DNA of 26,032 nt from positions 1 to 26,032 of the forward strand of contig JAKACL010000005.1 of assembly GCA_021821425.1 (NCBI GenBank), given 5' to 3'. Of the stretch, positions 1 to 7,519 are shown piece after piece; within the stretch, counting starts at the first letter, position 1; each line of letters begins with the position of its first letter. A model generated the notes under the pieces. That model searched no databases and was not told where the DNA came from. It was given only the letters and a program-made list of their open reading frames with translations. This DNA comes from Pseudomonadota bacterium (GTDB lineage: Bacteria; Pseudomonadota; Gammaproteobacteria; Burkholderiales; Thiobacillaceae). The position numbers and the translations under genes were made by a program.

Positions 1-1
1 T

Positions 2-87
2 CGATTCGGGCGCACTCCTTTGTCGCAAGCCGCTTGCAGTGAACGACACTGCGGCGCGCCTCGCTTCGCGGCCTGCATCCCGAATCG
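2..87. repeat. Inverted repeat in window-edge intergenic DNA
   Basis: A perfect 9-bp inverted repeat, CGATTCGGG at 2-10 and CCCGAATCG at 79-87, encloses two smaller hairpins: GCAAG/CTTGC near 26-38 and CAGTG/CACTG at 37-51. No credible gene lies here. It could be a REP-like intergenic element or the end of a neighbouring structure cut by the window edge. Confidence 0.35.
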
Positions 88-97
88 GCCTCGTCGC

Positions 98-137
98 GGG
101 CGTGAAATTAATGTTAACACGCCCTGGTTTCACGCCC
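98..137 (-). terminator. Stem-loop overlapping the lplT stop codon
   Basis: A perfect 10-bp inverted repeat, GGGCGTGAAA at 98-107 and TTTCACGCCC at 128-137, has a 20-nt loop. On the minus strand it begins at the last base of the lplT stop codon. It has no following T-run, so it is at best an atypical terminator or an mRNA 3'-end stabiliser. Confidence 0.35.
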
Positions 138-1354
138 TAGTGCACCACGTCGTTGCGGTGGCGCAGCCAGATCAGGCTCATCACGCTGCTGATGAACAGG
201 CCGAACACCCAGATGATGGTGTGGATGTGCCATTCGGCCCTTACCATCAGGGCGTAAGCGCCGGTCAGCACCAGAATGCTGATGTTCTCATTGAAATTCT
301 GCTGGGCGATGGAGTGTCCGGCGCCCATCAGCAGATGGCCGCGATGCTGCAGCAGCGCGTTCATCGGCACCACGAAATAGCCCGCCAGAATGCCCGCCAG
401 CAGCAACAGCAGCAGCGCGGGGAACAGGGTTTCGACCCAGATCAGCGCAATCGGCACGAAGCCCAGGATAATGCCGGCCGGCAGTACGCTGACAGCGCGC
501 TGCAGGCTGACGAAGCGACCGGCCAGCACCGAACCGACCGCGATGCCGAGCGCGGTGGCAGCGGTGAGCTGGGTCGCCTGGTCGAGTCCGTATTTCAGAT
601 TGAGTGCCGCCCACGCGATGATGAGCAGGCGCAGGGTGGCGCCGACGCCCCAGAACAGCGTGGTAACGGCGAGCGACACCTGACCGAGCGGGTCGCGCCA
701 CAGCAGCACGAAACTGTGCCCGAAGTCGTGCAGGATGAACCGCGGCGACTTGCTGGGCAGCTTGTGGTCGATTGGCAGGCGGGGGATGAACAGGTTGACG
801 AGGGCGGCGGCCAGATACAGGCTGGTGATGAAGACAATGGCGAATTTCGGTGCGATCAGTCGGCTGTCCAGCCCGAGGTTGACCAGGATGCCCTCGGCCA
901 GGTGCGGGTTGATCAGCGCGCCGCCGATGATGGCGCCGAGCACGATGGCGGCCACCGTGGTGCCCTCCACCCAGCTGTTGGCGACGACCAGTCGGTCGGG
1001 CGGCAGCAGTTCGGTGAGGATTCCATACTTGGCCGGCGAATACATCGCCGCGCCGACACCGACGATGGCATAGGCCAGCAATGGATGCAGTCCGGCCAGC
1101 ATGATCAGGCAGCCGGCGAACTTGACCGTGTTGGCGATCAGCATGACCCGGCCCTTAGGCAGCGAATCGGCAAATGGTCCCACCAGCGGGGCCAGCACGA
1201 TGTAGGCGACCACGAAGACGGTCTGCAGCAGCGGCGAAAACCATTCCGGCGAGGCAAAGAACACGAGCAGGCCGATGGCAGCGAATAGCAGGGCGTTGTC
1301 GGCCAGCGCGGACAGGAATTGCGCCAGCAGGACGATGTAGAACGCGCGGTTCAC
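137..1354 (-). CDS. lplT: Lysophospholipid transporter LplT (MFS family)
   Basis: This is a predicted inner-membrane flippase of the major facilitator superfamily that imports lysophospholipids for re-acylation. The protein is about 405 residues, close to the roughly 400 of known LplT proteins. It opens with NRAFYIVLLAQFLSALADNA, resembling the LplT N-terminus, and has about 12 hydrophobic segments with short basic loops between them. I chose the GTG at 1354 because it matches the family N-terminus. The open frame continues to an ATG at 1663, but that start would run 155 bp into the LysR gene. No strong ribosome site is visible before the GTG. The acyltransferase partner aas is not adjacent. 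The gene is divergent from the LysR-type regulator, so that protein may control it; this is inference only. Confidence 0.85.
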   Translation of the reverse strand: MNRAFYIVLLAQFLSALADNALLFAAIGLLVFFASPEWFSPLLQTVFVVAYIVLAPLVGPFADSLPKGRVMLIANTVKFAGCLIMLAGLHPLLAYAIVGVGAAMYSPAKYGILTELLPPDRLVVANSWVEGTTVAAIVLGAIIGGALINPHLAEGILVNLGLDSRLIAPKFAIVFITSLYLAAALVNLFIPRLPIDHKLPSKSPRFILHDFGHSFVLLWRDPLGQVSLAVTTLFWGVGATLRLLIIAWAALNLKYGLDQATQLTAATALGIAVGSVLAGRFVSLQRAVSVLPAGIILGFVPIALIWVETLFPALLLLLLAGILAGYFVVPMNALLQHRGHLLMGAGHSIAQQNFNENISILVLTGAYALMVRAEWHIHTIIWVFGLFISSVMSLIWLRHRNDVVH

Positions 1355-1400
1355 GTGGGGGATCGGGATTGGCGGAGGCTGCGAGCGGGGTGCAGGGCGG

Positions 1401-1425
1401 GTTTTGACGGATGTCGAGTCAAAAC
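1401..1425. promoter_or_regulatory. Candidate LysR operator in the lplT/LysR divergent region
   Basis: A perfect 8-bp inverted repeat, GTTTTGAC at 1401-1408 and GTCAAAAC at 1418-1425, has a 9-bp spacer. It lies between the two divergent start codons. Its dyad form and placement fit a LysR-type binding site upstream of the regulator's own gene, but no binding evidence exists here. Confidence 0.45.
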
Positions 1426-1507
1426 AGTGGGTTGGCGTCTGACAGGTTTCAACACGGGCGGGTTTGTGGTTCAATAAAAAACTTTTTTGACCCAGGGACG
1501 GGGATTT

Positions 1508-2452
1508 ATGGCCGACCGCAGACTGCAAGTATTCTACACCGTCGCCAAGCAGCTCAGCTTCACCAAAGCCGCGGATATCCTGTACATGACTCAACCGGCG
1601 GTGACTTTTCAGGTCAAGCAACTCGAAGAGCATTTCAATACCCGGCTGTTCGAGCGCAGCCACGGCAAGATTTCAATGACACCCGCCGGCGACCTGGTGC
1701 TCGGCTATGCCGAACGCATCCTGGCGCTGACCGGCGAAATGGAAGCGCGCGTCGGCGAACTGACCGGGCAGGTGACCGGCCCCTTGATGATCGGCGCGTC
1801 CACCACCATTGCCGAATACCAGCTGCCGCGAATCCTGGGCGAATTCAAGGAGCGCTTCCCGCAGGTGCAGGCGCGGCTCACCGTGGCCAACTCGGAAACC
1901 GTTGCCGCGAAAGTGGCCGACCATTCGCTCGACGTCGGCCTGATCGAGGCGCCGTCGCACAACCCCAACCTGACCACGCTGGCCTGCTGCGAGGACGAGC
2001 TGGTGATGATCTGCGCGCCGGGTCACGCGCTGGCGTCGCATTCGAGCGTCAACGCGACCGATATCGCCGAGCAGCCTTACGTGTCGCGCGAGCACGGCTC
2101 GGGCACGCGCGAGGTGGTCGACGATTTTTTCAAGAGCAATGGCGTCAACCCGGACGACCTGCATATCGAAATGGAGCTGGGCAGCCGCGAGGCCATCAAG
2201 GGCGCGGTCGAGGCCAACCTCGGCGTCGCCATCATGTCGGCCTCCACCGTCACCAAGGAAATCCAGCTCGGCACGCTGGTCGCCGTGCCGCTGAATCCAA
2301 GGCTGACGCGTGAGCTCTCGATGGTCTACGCGCCGGAAAAATTCCGCAGCAAACTGCTCGATGCCTTCATCAGCTTTGTCGAAACCAAGTTCCAGCAGTG
2401 CAATGTCGACATCGTTCCGATGAAGCGTCCGTTCAAGGGCCGCGGTCGCTGA
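1508..2452 (+). CDS. LysR-family transcriptional regulator, CysL-like
   Basis: This is a DNA-binding activator or repressor of 314 residues with the usual LysR plan. An N-terminal winged helix-turn-helix spans about residues 5-64 (FYTVAKQLSFTKAADILYMT and the QPAVTFQVKQLEEHF segment). A two-lobed effector domain runs from about residue 90. The effector domain carries GASTTIAEYQLPRIL, GLIEAP and REHGSGTREVVDDFF, a pattern I associate with the CysL-like subgroup (sulfur or selenium metabolism, carbon fixation relatives). The ligand is not deducible. I chose the ATG at 1508, preceded by a GGGACGGGG stretch. A TTG at 1487 would add seven residues before the normal family start. Its stop overlaps the start of the next gene, so the two are probably co-transcribed. 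Confidence 0.88.
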   Translation: MADRRLQVFYTVAKQLSFTKAADILYMTQPAVTFQVKQLEEHFNTRLFERSHGKISMTPAGDLVLGYAERILALTGEMEARVGELTGQVTGPLMIGASTTIAEYQLPRILGEFKERFPQVQARLTVANSETVAAKVADHSLDVGLIEAPSHNPNLTTLACCEDELVMICAPGHALASHSSVNATDIAEQPYVSREHGSGTREVVDDFFKSNGVNPDDLHIEMELGSREAIKGAVEANLGVAIMSASTVTKEIQLGTLVAVPLNPRLTRELSMVYAPEKFRSKLLDAFISFVETKFQQCNVDIVPMKRPFKGRGR

Positions 2453-2820
2453 TGCGCGACAGCAAGCGCCTGGTCAGCATTTTCAGGAGCTTGTCGGAAT
2501 CGCGGCAGCAGGCCTTGCTCGACTACGCCGAGTTTCTGGCCGGCAAGGAGAGCGCCGACACCGCCGCCGCGCCGCCTGCCGAGCCCCTGCCGATTCCGCG
2601 GCCGGAGCAGGAAAACGTGGTCAAGGCGATCCAGCGACTGATGCAGACCTACCCGATGCTGGAACGCAACCGGATTTTCCATGAAGCGTCCGCGCAGATG
2701 ACCCGCCATCTGATCCACGGTGTGGCGGCGGCCGATGCGATCGACGAACTGGAACGGATCTTTGCGCGTCAGTATCGGCAGCATCGCGAGGCGCAGCAGA
2801 AGGGCACGCAGTCGTCCTGA
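2452..2820 (+). CDS. Hypothetical protein, 122 aa
   Basis: I do not recognise this gene. The ATG at 2452 shares its first base with the LysR stop codon (TGATG), which suggests translational coupling. The product is soluble, with no signal peptide or membrane segment. Residues 1-30 include LSESRQQALLDYAEFLAG, which loosely resembles the helical N-terminus of DUF2281-like and antitoxin-type small proteins. A proline/alanine-rich linker follows around residues 35-50, then a charged helical C-terminus with RNRIFHEASAQMTRHLIHGV. No toxin partner is visible. It is convergent with the DUF2007 gene, with only one base between the stop codons. Base composition matches its neighbours, so it looks like a real gene of unknown function. 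Confidence 0.75.
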   Translation: MRDSKRLVSIFRSLSESRQQALLDYAEFLAGKESADTAAAPPAEPLPIPRPEQENVVKAIQRLMQTYPMLERNRIFHEASAQMTRHLIHGVAAADAIDELERIFARQYRQHREAQQKGTQSS

Positions 2821-2821
2821 C

Positions 2822-3130
2822 TCAGGCTGGCAGGGCGCGGCCGCACTGCCAGCAGCTCATGAAATTACCGGGATTGGTCTCGCCGCAGTGCGGGCAGGCC
2901 TGCTCCTCGCGCAGCGGCGCATTGCGCAATCCGGCCAGCACCTCGCGGGCGCGCGTTGCCTGCGCATCGTCGTCCACCCAGATCTCGGGCTGCGCCTGCA
3001 TGAACGGCACTTCGCCCAGCGCGCCGGCCGCATTGGCGTTGAAGATGTGGGTGACGATGCCGAGGCTGGACAGTGCGTCGGCGGCCAGCTGGGCGTCAAG
3101 CAGGGTGGGGGCGATGTGGACCCGTTTCAC
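2822..3130 (-). CDS. DUF2007 protein with C-terminal zinc ribbon
   Basis: This small cytoplasmic protein of 102 residues has two parts. Residues 1-70 match the DUF2007 'putative signal-transducing protein' fold: the start KRVHIAPTLLDAQLAADAL, then GIVTHIFN, and EIWVDDDAQATRAREVL. Residues 79-97 form a zinc ribbon with two CxxC pairs, CPHC and CWQC. Some DUF2007 proteins are P-II-like small folds, but no biochemical role is established. The start is GTG at 3130, and no strong ribosome site is visible. It lies 15 bp downstream of the Fur-family gene on the same strand and is likely co-transcribed with it. Confidence 0.8.
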   Translation of the reverse strand: MKRVHIAPTLLDAQLAADALSSLGIVTHIFNANAAGALGEVPFMQAQPEIWVDDDAQATRAREVLAGLRNAPLREEQACPHCGETNPGNFMSCWQCGRALPA

Positions 3131-3145
3131 GACGGGCGGGGCGCT

Positions 3146-3556
3146 TCAGTCGGCGCGGCGGACGCGCACGATCAGGTCGATGCCTTCGGTCACCATGCCG
3201 GCCGGCAGCGGCGGCAGGCCGGAAATCCGCACCTGGGTGGCATCGATGTCGGACAGCTTGCCGCTGTCGACTTCATACAGGTGGTGGTGAGGACTGGTAT
3301 TGGGGTCGTAGAACACCTTGCTGGGATCGACGATGACCTCGCGCACCAGGCCTTTTTCCAGGAACAGCTTGAGGGTGTTGTAGACCGTGGCCTTGGATGT
3401 TTCGGAGTGACGCGTGTTGACGATCGCCATCACCTGGTCGGCCGACAGATGCTCCTGGCGCGAAAACAGCGCGTACGCGATCTCGATCCGCTGATGGGTC
3501 GGATTGATGTCGTGGCCGCGCAAAAGGCCGGCCATGTTGTCGCGCGTGTAATGCAT
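3146..3556 (-). CDS. Fur-family metalloregulator (cysteine-free; Irr/PerR-like branch uncertain)
   Basis: This is a 136-residue transcriptional regulator of the Fur superfamily. The winged helix includes PTHQRIEIAYALF (residues 19-31) and a recognition segment around 54-72 (SKATVYNTLKLFLEKGLV). The hinge and metal-site region carries HHH at 90-92, followed by LYEVDSGKLSDID. Canonical Fur and PerR have a CxxC structural zinc site, but this protein contains no cysteine at all, which points to a divergent branch such as Irr-like regulators. The sensed metal or signal cannot be told from sequence. The ATG at 3556 is the only sensible start; the open frame upstream runs through hisD as a shadow. 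The promoter appears to place transcription start at or next to this ATG. The DUF2007 gene follows 15 bp downstream. Confidence 0.85.
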   Translation of the reverse strand: MHYTRDNMAGLLRGHDINPTHQRIEIAYALFSRQEHLSADQVMAIVNTRHSETSKATVYNTLKLFLEKGLVREVIVDPSKVFYDPNTSPHHHLYEVDSGKLSDIDATQVRISGLPPLPAGMVTEGIDLIVRVRRAD

Positions 3557-3562
3557 GGGCCC

Positions 3563-3591
3563 ATGATAATCGTCAATCTGGACTTTGTCTA
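3563..3591 (-). promoter_or_regulatory. Promoter of the Fur-family gene with overlapping Fur-like site
   Basis: On the minus strand TAGACA (3586-3591) and TATCAT (3563-3568) are separated by exactly 17 bp, each matching five of six consensus bases. The -10 box ends six bases before the ATG, so the transcript would start at the initiation codon. The -10 overlaps GATTATCAT, nine contiguous bases of the classical Fur box, suggesting autoregulation. Confidence 0.5.
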
Positions 3592-3659
3592 ATTTCCGGA
3601 ACGGGTATGAATTTACCTGGCGAACGCCCTGTCGGCCGCGGGGGCGCGCCAAAAAACGG

Positions 3660-3665
3660 TACAAT
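3660..3665 (+). promoter_or_regulatory. Possible -10 element for the his-tat unit
   Basis: TACAAT, one base from consensus, lies 29 bp upstream of the hisD GTG. No good -35 element is found at 16-18 bp spacing; that stretch is very GC-rich. The call rests on the -10 and its position only. Confidence 0.3.
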
Positions 3666-3694
3666 CTGCGCCAGTCTTCCGGAAACGAAATCCC

Positions 3695-4999
3695 GTGGTT
3701 ACGCTTACCCGACTCGACAGCGCACAAGCTGATTTTCAGGCGCGCCTCACCCGCCTGTTGCAATTCGACGACGCGGCCGATGCCGCCATCGAGCAGACGG
3801 TGGCGGCCATCCTGCTCGACGTGAAAACGCGCGGCGACGGCGCGGTGCTCGAATACACCGAGCGTTTCGATCGCCTGCCGGCCGCAACGCTGGCCAGCCT
3901 GGAACTTGATGCGACGCAACTGCAGGCCGCACTCGACCATTTGCCCGCCGACACCCGCCAGGCGCTGGAAGCCGCGGCCGACCGCGTGCGCCGCTACCAC
4001 ACAAAGCAGATCCAGCAATCCTGGACCTACACCGAGGACGACGGCACCGTGCTGGGGCAAAAGATCACCCCGCTCGACCGCGTCGGACTGTATGTGCCGG
4101 GCGGCAAGGCCGCGTATCCGTCGTCGGTGCTGATGAACGCGATTCCGGCCAAGGTGGCGGGCGTGGGCGAGCTGATCATGGTCGTGCCGACCCCCGGCGG
4201 CGAACACAATCAACTGGTGCTGGCTGCCGCCGCGATTGCCGGCGTCGATCGCGTGTTCACCATCGGCGGCGCGCAGGCGGTGGCGGCGCTGGCCTACGGC
4301 ACCCAGACCGTGCCACAGGTTGACAAGATCGTCGGCCCGGGCAACGCCTACGTCGCGGCAGCCAAGCGCCGCGTGTTCGGCACCGTGGGTATCGACATGA
4401 TCGCCGGTCCCTCCGAGATCCTGGTGATCGCCGATGGCAACACGCCGCCGGAGTGGGTGGCGATGGACCTGTTCTCCCAGGCCGAGCACGACGAAATGGC
4501 GCAGTCGATCCTGCTGTCGCCCGACGCGGCCTATCTCGATGCCGTCGCGGCGGCGATCGACAAGTTGATCGACGAGATGCCGCGCAGCGAGGTGATCCGC
4601 ACTTCGCTCACCAACCGCGGCGCGCTGATCAAGACGCGCGACCTCGACGACGCGGTAGCGATTTCCAACGCCATCGCACCCGAGCACCTGGAACTGTCGG
4701 TGGCCGATCCGGATGCGCTGCTGCCCAGGCTGCGCCACGCCGGCGCGATCTTCATGGGCAAGCACACCTGCGAGGCGCTGGGCGATTACTGCGCCGGCCC
4801 CAACCACGTGCTGCCGACCTCGCGCACCGCGCGTTTCTCGTCGCCGCTGGGGGTGTACGACTTCCAGAAGCGCAGCAGCCTGATCCACGTGTCGCAGGCC
4901 GGCGCGCAGACGCTGGGCAAGATCGCCGCCACGCTGGCTTACGGCGAGGGCTTGCAGGCGCACGCGCGCTCGGCCGAATATCGCCTGACGCACAAGTGA
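3695..4999 (+). CDS. hisD: Histidinol dehydrogenase
   Basis: HisD is a cytoplasmic zinc enzyme that oxidises L-histidinol to L-histidine in two NAD-dependent steps, the last reactions of histidine synthesis. The 434-residue product has full family length. Recognisable segments, in order, are [64 protein letters not shown], the zinc-site region [12 protein letters not shown], and [19 protein letters not shown] near the C-terminus. The start is GTG at 3695, since no ATG lies nearby in frame. The gene heads the cluster and is followed 13 bp later by hisC. In many betaproteobacteria hisG precedes hisD, but here the upstream neighbour is the divergent Fur-family gene. Confidence 0.97.
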   Translation: MVTLTRLDSAQADFQARLTRLLQFDDAADAAIEQTVAAILLDVKTRGDGAVLEYTERFDRLPAATLASLELDATQLQAALDHLPADTRQALEAAADRVRRYHTKQIQQSWTYTEDDGTVLGQKITPLDRVGLYVPGGKAAYPSSVLMNAIPAKVAGVGELIMVVPTPGGEHNQLVLAAAAIAGVDRVFTIGGAQAVAALAYGTQTVPQVDKIVGPGNAYVAAAKRRVFGTVGIDMIAGPSEILVIADGNTPPEWVAMDLFSQAEHDEMAQSILLSPDAAYLDAVAAAIDKLIDEMPRSEVIRTSLTNRGALIKTRDLDDAVAISNAIAPEHLELSVADPDALLPRLRHAGAIFMGKHTCEALGDYCAGPNHVLPTSRTARFSSPLGVYDFQKRSSLIHVSQAGAQTLGKIAATLAYGEGLQAHARSAEYRLTHK

Positions 5000-5012
5000 G
5001 CCGCCTGTTCCG

Positions 5013-6071
5013 ATGAGCAAGTTCTGGAGCGCCGTGGTGCACGGCCTGACGCCCTACGTGCCGGGCGAGCAGCCGAAGCTGGCCAATCTGGTCAAGCTCA
5101 ACACCAACGAGAACCCCTACGGGCCGAGCCCGAAGGTGCTCGACGCCGTGCGTGCGGAAGTCGCCGACACGCTGCGCCTCTACCCCGACCCCGCATCCGA
5201 CCGCCTGCGCGCCGGCATCGCGTCCTATCACGGCCTGACGCCCGGTCAGGTGTTCGTCGGCAACGGTTCCGACGAAGTGCTGGCGCATGCTTTCATGGCC
5301 CTCTTGAAGCACGAGCGGCCGATCCTGTTTCCAGACATCAGCTACAGCTTCTATCCGGTGTATTGCGGGCTGTACGAGATTGCTCATCGCACGATTCCGC
5401 TGACGGAAGCGTTCGAGATCGAGGTCGACGACTATCTGGTGCCCAACGGCGGGGTGATCTTCCCCAACCCCAATGCCCCGACCGGACGGCTGCTGGCGCT
5501 GAGCGAAATCGATCGTCTGCTGGCCGGCAACCCAGATTCGGTGGTGGTGATCGACGAGGCCTATATCGACTTCGGCGGCGAATCGGCAGTGGCGCTGGTC
5601 GCGCGCTATCCGCAATTGCTGGTTATCCGCACGCTGTCGAAATCGCACGCGCTGGCCGGTCTGCGCGTCGGCTACGCGATCGGCCAGGCGCATCTGATCG
5701 AGGCGCTCAACCGGGTCAAGGACAGCTTCAACTCTTATCCGCTCGACCGCTTTGCCCAGGCCGGCGCGCTGGCATCGATCGAGGACCGCAGCTACTTCGA
5801 GTCGATCTGCGCCAAGGTGGTGGCGACGCGCACCCGGCTGGTGGCCGGCATGGACGCGCTCGGCTTCGAGGTGCTGCCGTCCGCGGCCAATTTCATCTTC
5901 GCCCGCCACCCGGCGCACTACGGCGCAGAACTGGCCGCCGCCCTGCGCGAACGCAGCATCATCGTGCGCCATTTCAGGCGCCCGGAGCGCATCGCGCCGT
6001 TTTTACGCATCACCATCGGCACCGATGCGCAATGCGACGCGCTGCTTGCCGCATTGAAGGCGCTGTGCTGA
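5013..6071 (+). CDS. hisC: Histidinol-phosphate aminotransferase
   Basis: HisC is a cytoplasmic PLP-dependent transaminase that converts imidazole-acetol phosphate and glutamate to L-histidinol phosphate. The product has 352 residues, standard length. The N-terminus carries [15 protein letters not shown], typical of HisC. The active-site segment [17 protein letters not shown] places the PLP lysine at about residue 210. Other family segments are [11 protein letters not shown] and the C-terminal FLRITIGT. The ATG at 5013 is 13 bp after the hisD stop. A 50-bp gap separates it from hisB. That gap contains TAGAAT at 6089-6094, a possible weak internal -10, but no matching -35. Confidence 0.97.
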   Translation: MSKFWSAVVHGLTPYVPGEQPKLANLVKLNTNENPYGPSPKVLDAVRAEVADTLRLYPDPASDRLRAGIASYHGLTPGQVFVGNGSDEVLAHAFMALLKHERPILFPDISYSFYPVYCGLYEIAHRTIPLTEAFEIEVDDYLVPNGGVIFPNPNAPTGRLLALSEIDRLLAGNPDSVVVIDEAYIDFGGESAVALVARYPQLLVIRTLSKSHALAGLRVGYAIGQAHLIEALNRVKDSFNSYPLDRFAQAGALASIEDRSYFESICAKVVATRTRLVAGMDALGFEVLPSAANFIFARHPAHYGAELAAALRERSIIVRHFRRPERIAPFLRITIGTDAQCDALLAALKALC

Positions 6072-6121
6072 AAACGAGAGCGGCCTGCTAGAATCCCTTT
6101 ACAGCCTTATTTCCCGACGCC

Positions 6122-6709
6122 ATGCGTACCGCCCAAGTTACCCGCAACACCCTCGAGACCCGGATCACGATCAGTCTCAATCTTGACGGCACCGGCAGCG
6201 CCAAGCTGGCCACCGGGGTGCCGTTCCTCGATCACATGCTCGACCAGATTGCCCGTCATGGACTGATCGACCTCGATATCGAGGCGAAAGGCGATCTGCA
6301 TATCGATGCACACCACACGGTGGAAGACACGGGGATCACCCTGGGGCAGGCCTTCGCACAGGCGCTCGGCGACAAGAAGGGCATCCGCCGCTACGGCCAC
6401 GCCTACGTGCCGCTCGACGAGGCGCTGTCGCGCGTGGTGATCGACCTGTCGGGACGCCCGGGGCTGGAATACCACGTCGATTACACCCGTGCGCGCATCG
6501 GCGAGTTCGACGTCGACCTGTTCCTCGAATTCTTCCGCGGCTTCGTCAACCACGCCGGGGTCACGCTGCATATCGACAATCTGCGCGGCATCAACGCGCA
6601 CCACCAGGCCGAAACGATCTTCAAGGCCTTCGGTCGCGCGCTGCGCATGGCGGTGGAGCCGGATGCGCGGATGGGCGACGTGCTGCCGTCGACCAAAGGT
6701 GCGCTATGA
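6122..6709 (+). CDS. hisB: Imidazoleglycerol-phosphate dehydratase
   Basis: HisB removes water from imidazole-glycerol phosphate to give imidazole-acetol phosphate, using a dinuclear manganese site. The 195-residue product is the stand-alone dehydratase, without the N-terminal phosphatase domain fused to it in enterics, so histidinol phosphatase must be encoded outside the window. Metal-ligand motifs are clear: [24 protein letters not shown] and [18 protein letters not shown], with the C-terminal STKGAL. Its stop codon overlaps the ATG (6706) of a repeat-derived mini-ORF, rather than the start of hisH. Confidence 0.97.
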   Translation: MRTAQVTRNTLETRITISLNLDGTGSAKLATGVPFLDHMLDQIARHGLIDLDIEAKGDLHIDAHHTVEDTGITLGQAFAQALGDKKGIRRYGHAYVPLDEALSRVVIDLSGRPGLEYHVDYTRARIGEFDVDLFLEFFRGFVNHAGVTLHIDNLRGINAHHQAETIFKAFGRALRMAVEPDARMGDVLPSTKGAL

Positions 6710-6799
6710 GCGCATCGTCGATTGAGCGTGGTTGCGCTATGAGCGCATCGCCGATTGAGCGTGGCTGCGCTGTGAGCGCACCGCGGATCAAGGAGGCTG
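6701..6799 (+). repeat. Three 33-bp tandem repeats at the hisB/hisH junction
   Basis: Units run 6701-6733, 6734-6766 and 6767-6799. Units 1 and 2 differ at two positions. Unit 3 is more diverged and holds the hisH ribosome site AAGGAGG at 6790-6796. Each unit begins with GCGCT(A/G)TGAGCGC, a small palindrome around a start-like triplet. The hisH start itself (CTGTGAGCG) looks like the beginning of a further copy. Unit length is a multiple of three. Confidence 0.9.
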
Positions 6800-6807
6800 C
6801 CCTGTGA
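6706..6807 (+). CDS. Possible repeat-derived mini-ORF bridging hisB and hisH
   Basis: The tandem repeat is open in one frame from ATG at 6706 to TGA at 6805-6807, giving 33 residues. The peptide contains two near-identical 11-residue units, [11 protein letters not shown] and [11 protein letters not shown], then a diverged third. Its ATG overlaps the hisB stop as ATGA, and its TGA overlaps the hisH GTG as GTGA, so ribosomes could pass from hisB through it to hisH. No similarity to a known protein is evident. Whether it is translated is unknown; it may simply be a by-product of repeat expansion that preserved coupling. Confidence 0.3.
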   Translation: MSASSIERGCAMSASPIERGCAVSAPRIKEAAL

Positions 6808-7490
6808 GCGTTGACATCGCCGTCATCGATTACGGCATGGGCAATCTGCGTTCGGTGTCCAAGGCCATCGAGCACGTCGCGCCGGCTGCCAGCGTGGTCG
6901 TGACCTCCGATCCCGCCGTCATTGCCGAAGCCGGCCGCGTGGTGTTTCCGGGGCAGGGCGCGGCGCCCGACTGCCTGCGCGAAATCGACGCGCGCGGCCT
7001 GCGCCAGGTGATCGTCGACGCTGCCCGCAGCAAGCCTTTCCTCGGCATCTGCATGGGCATGCAGGTGCTGTTCGAGCACAGCGAGGAAGGCGACACCGCC
7101 TGTCTCGGCATCCTGCCCGGCACGGTCCAGCACTTTCCGCACGAGGCGATGGTCGATTCGGACGGCAGCAAGCTCAAGGTGCCGCACATGGGCTGGAACA
7201 ACGTCCATCAGGCGATGCCGCATCCCTTGTGGGTGGGTATCGAGGAAGGCGCGCGCTTCTATTTCGTCCACAGCTATTTCGTGCAGCCGACCTCGCCCGA
7301 TGTGATCGCCGGGTTCTCGCACTATCCCTTCCCGTTCACCTGCGCAGTGGCCACGGGAAATATCTTTGCGGTCCAGTTTCATCCGGAAAAAAGCCAGAAC
7401 GACGGGCTGACGCTGCTGGGCAATTTTGTAACCTGGAATCCGGGCGAACATGATTCCGCCTGCGATATGTCCGGCGCTGCCTGCGCCTAA
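6804..7490 (+). CDS. hisH: Imidazole glycerol phosphate synthase, glutaminase subunit
   Basis: HisH is the class I glutamine amidotransferase subunit. It hydrolyses glutamine and channels ammonia to HisF, which makes imidazole-glycerol phosphate and AICAR. The catalytic triad is visible: Cys83 in GICMGMQ, and His193 and Glu195 in QFHPEKS. Other family segments are VIDYGMGNLRSV at the N-terminus, VFPGQGAAPDCL and VPHMGWNNV. At 228 residues it is slightly longer than typical, with a short tail after GNFVTW. The start is GTG at 6804, supported by AAGGAGG seven to eight bases upstream. The start lies at the end of a 33-bp repeat array that separates it from hisB. Confidence 0.96.
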   Translation: MSVDIAVIDYGMGNLRSVSKAIEHVAPAASVVVTSDPAVIAEAGRVVFPGQGAAPDCLREIDARGLRQVIVDAARSKPFLGICMGMQVLFEHSEEGDTACLGILPGTVQHFPHEAMVDSDGSKLKVPHMGWNNVHQAMPHPLWVGIEEGARFYFVHSYFVQPTSPDVIAGFSHYPFPFTCAVATGNIFAVQFHPEKSQNDGLTLLGNFVTWNPGEHDSACDMSGAACA

Positions 7491-7519
7491 TTTTTCCTGT
7501 TCGACCCTGCTGATTTGCC

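Noticed and set aside
20..1288. Long plus-strand open frame (about 420 codons) opposite lplT
   Set aside because: Its product is low-complexity, rich in Q, H, D and R, and has no domain. It mirrors the codon structure of a clear membrane transporter on the other strand.
3557..5020. Minus-strand extension of the Fur-family frame across hisD
   Set aside because: The upstream part is an antisense shadow of hisD. The regulator's family N-terminus and promoter both point to the ATG at 3556.
4752..5972. Minus-strand frame of about 400 codons opposite hisC
   Set aside because: Composition is that of an antisense shadow in GC-rich DNA, and it overlaps the complete well-conserved hisD and hisC genes.
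6701..6799. CRISPR or REP array at hisB/hisH
   Set aside because: Units are directly contiguous without spacers and are built around the gene junction itself, so local tandem duplication explains them better.
6621..7451. Minus-strand frame whose protein shows 11-residue repeats
   Set aside because: The peptide repeat is only the reverse translation of the 33-bp DNA repeat. The rest is antisense to hisH.
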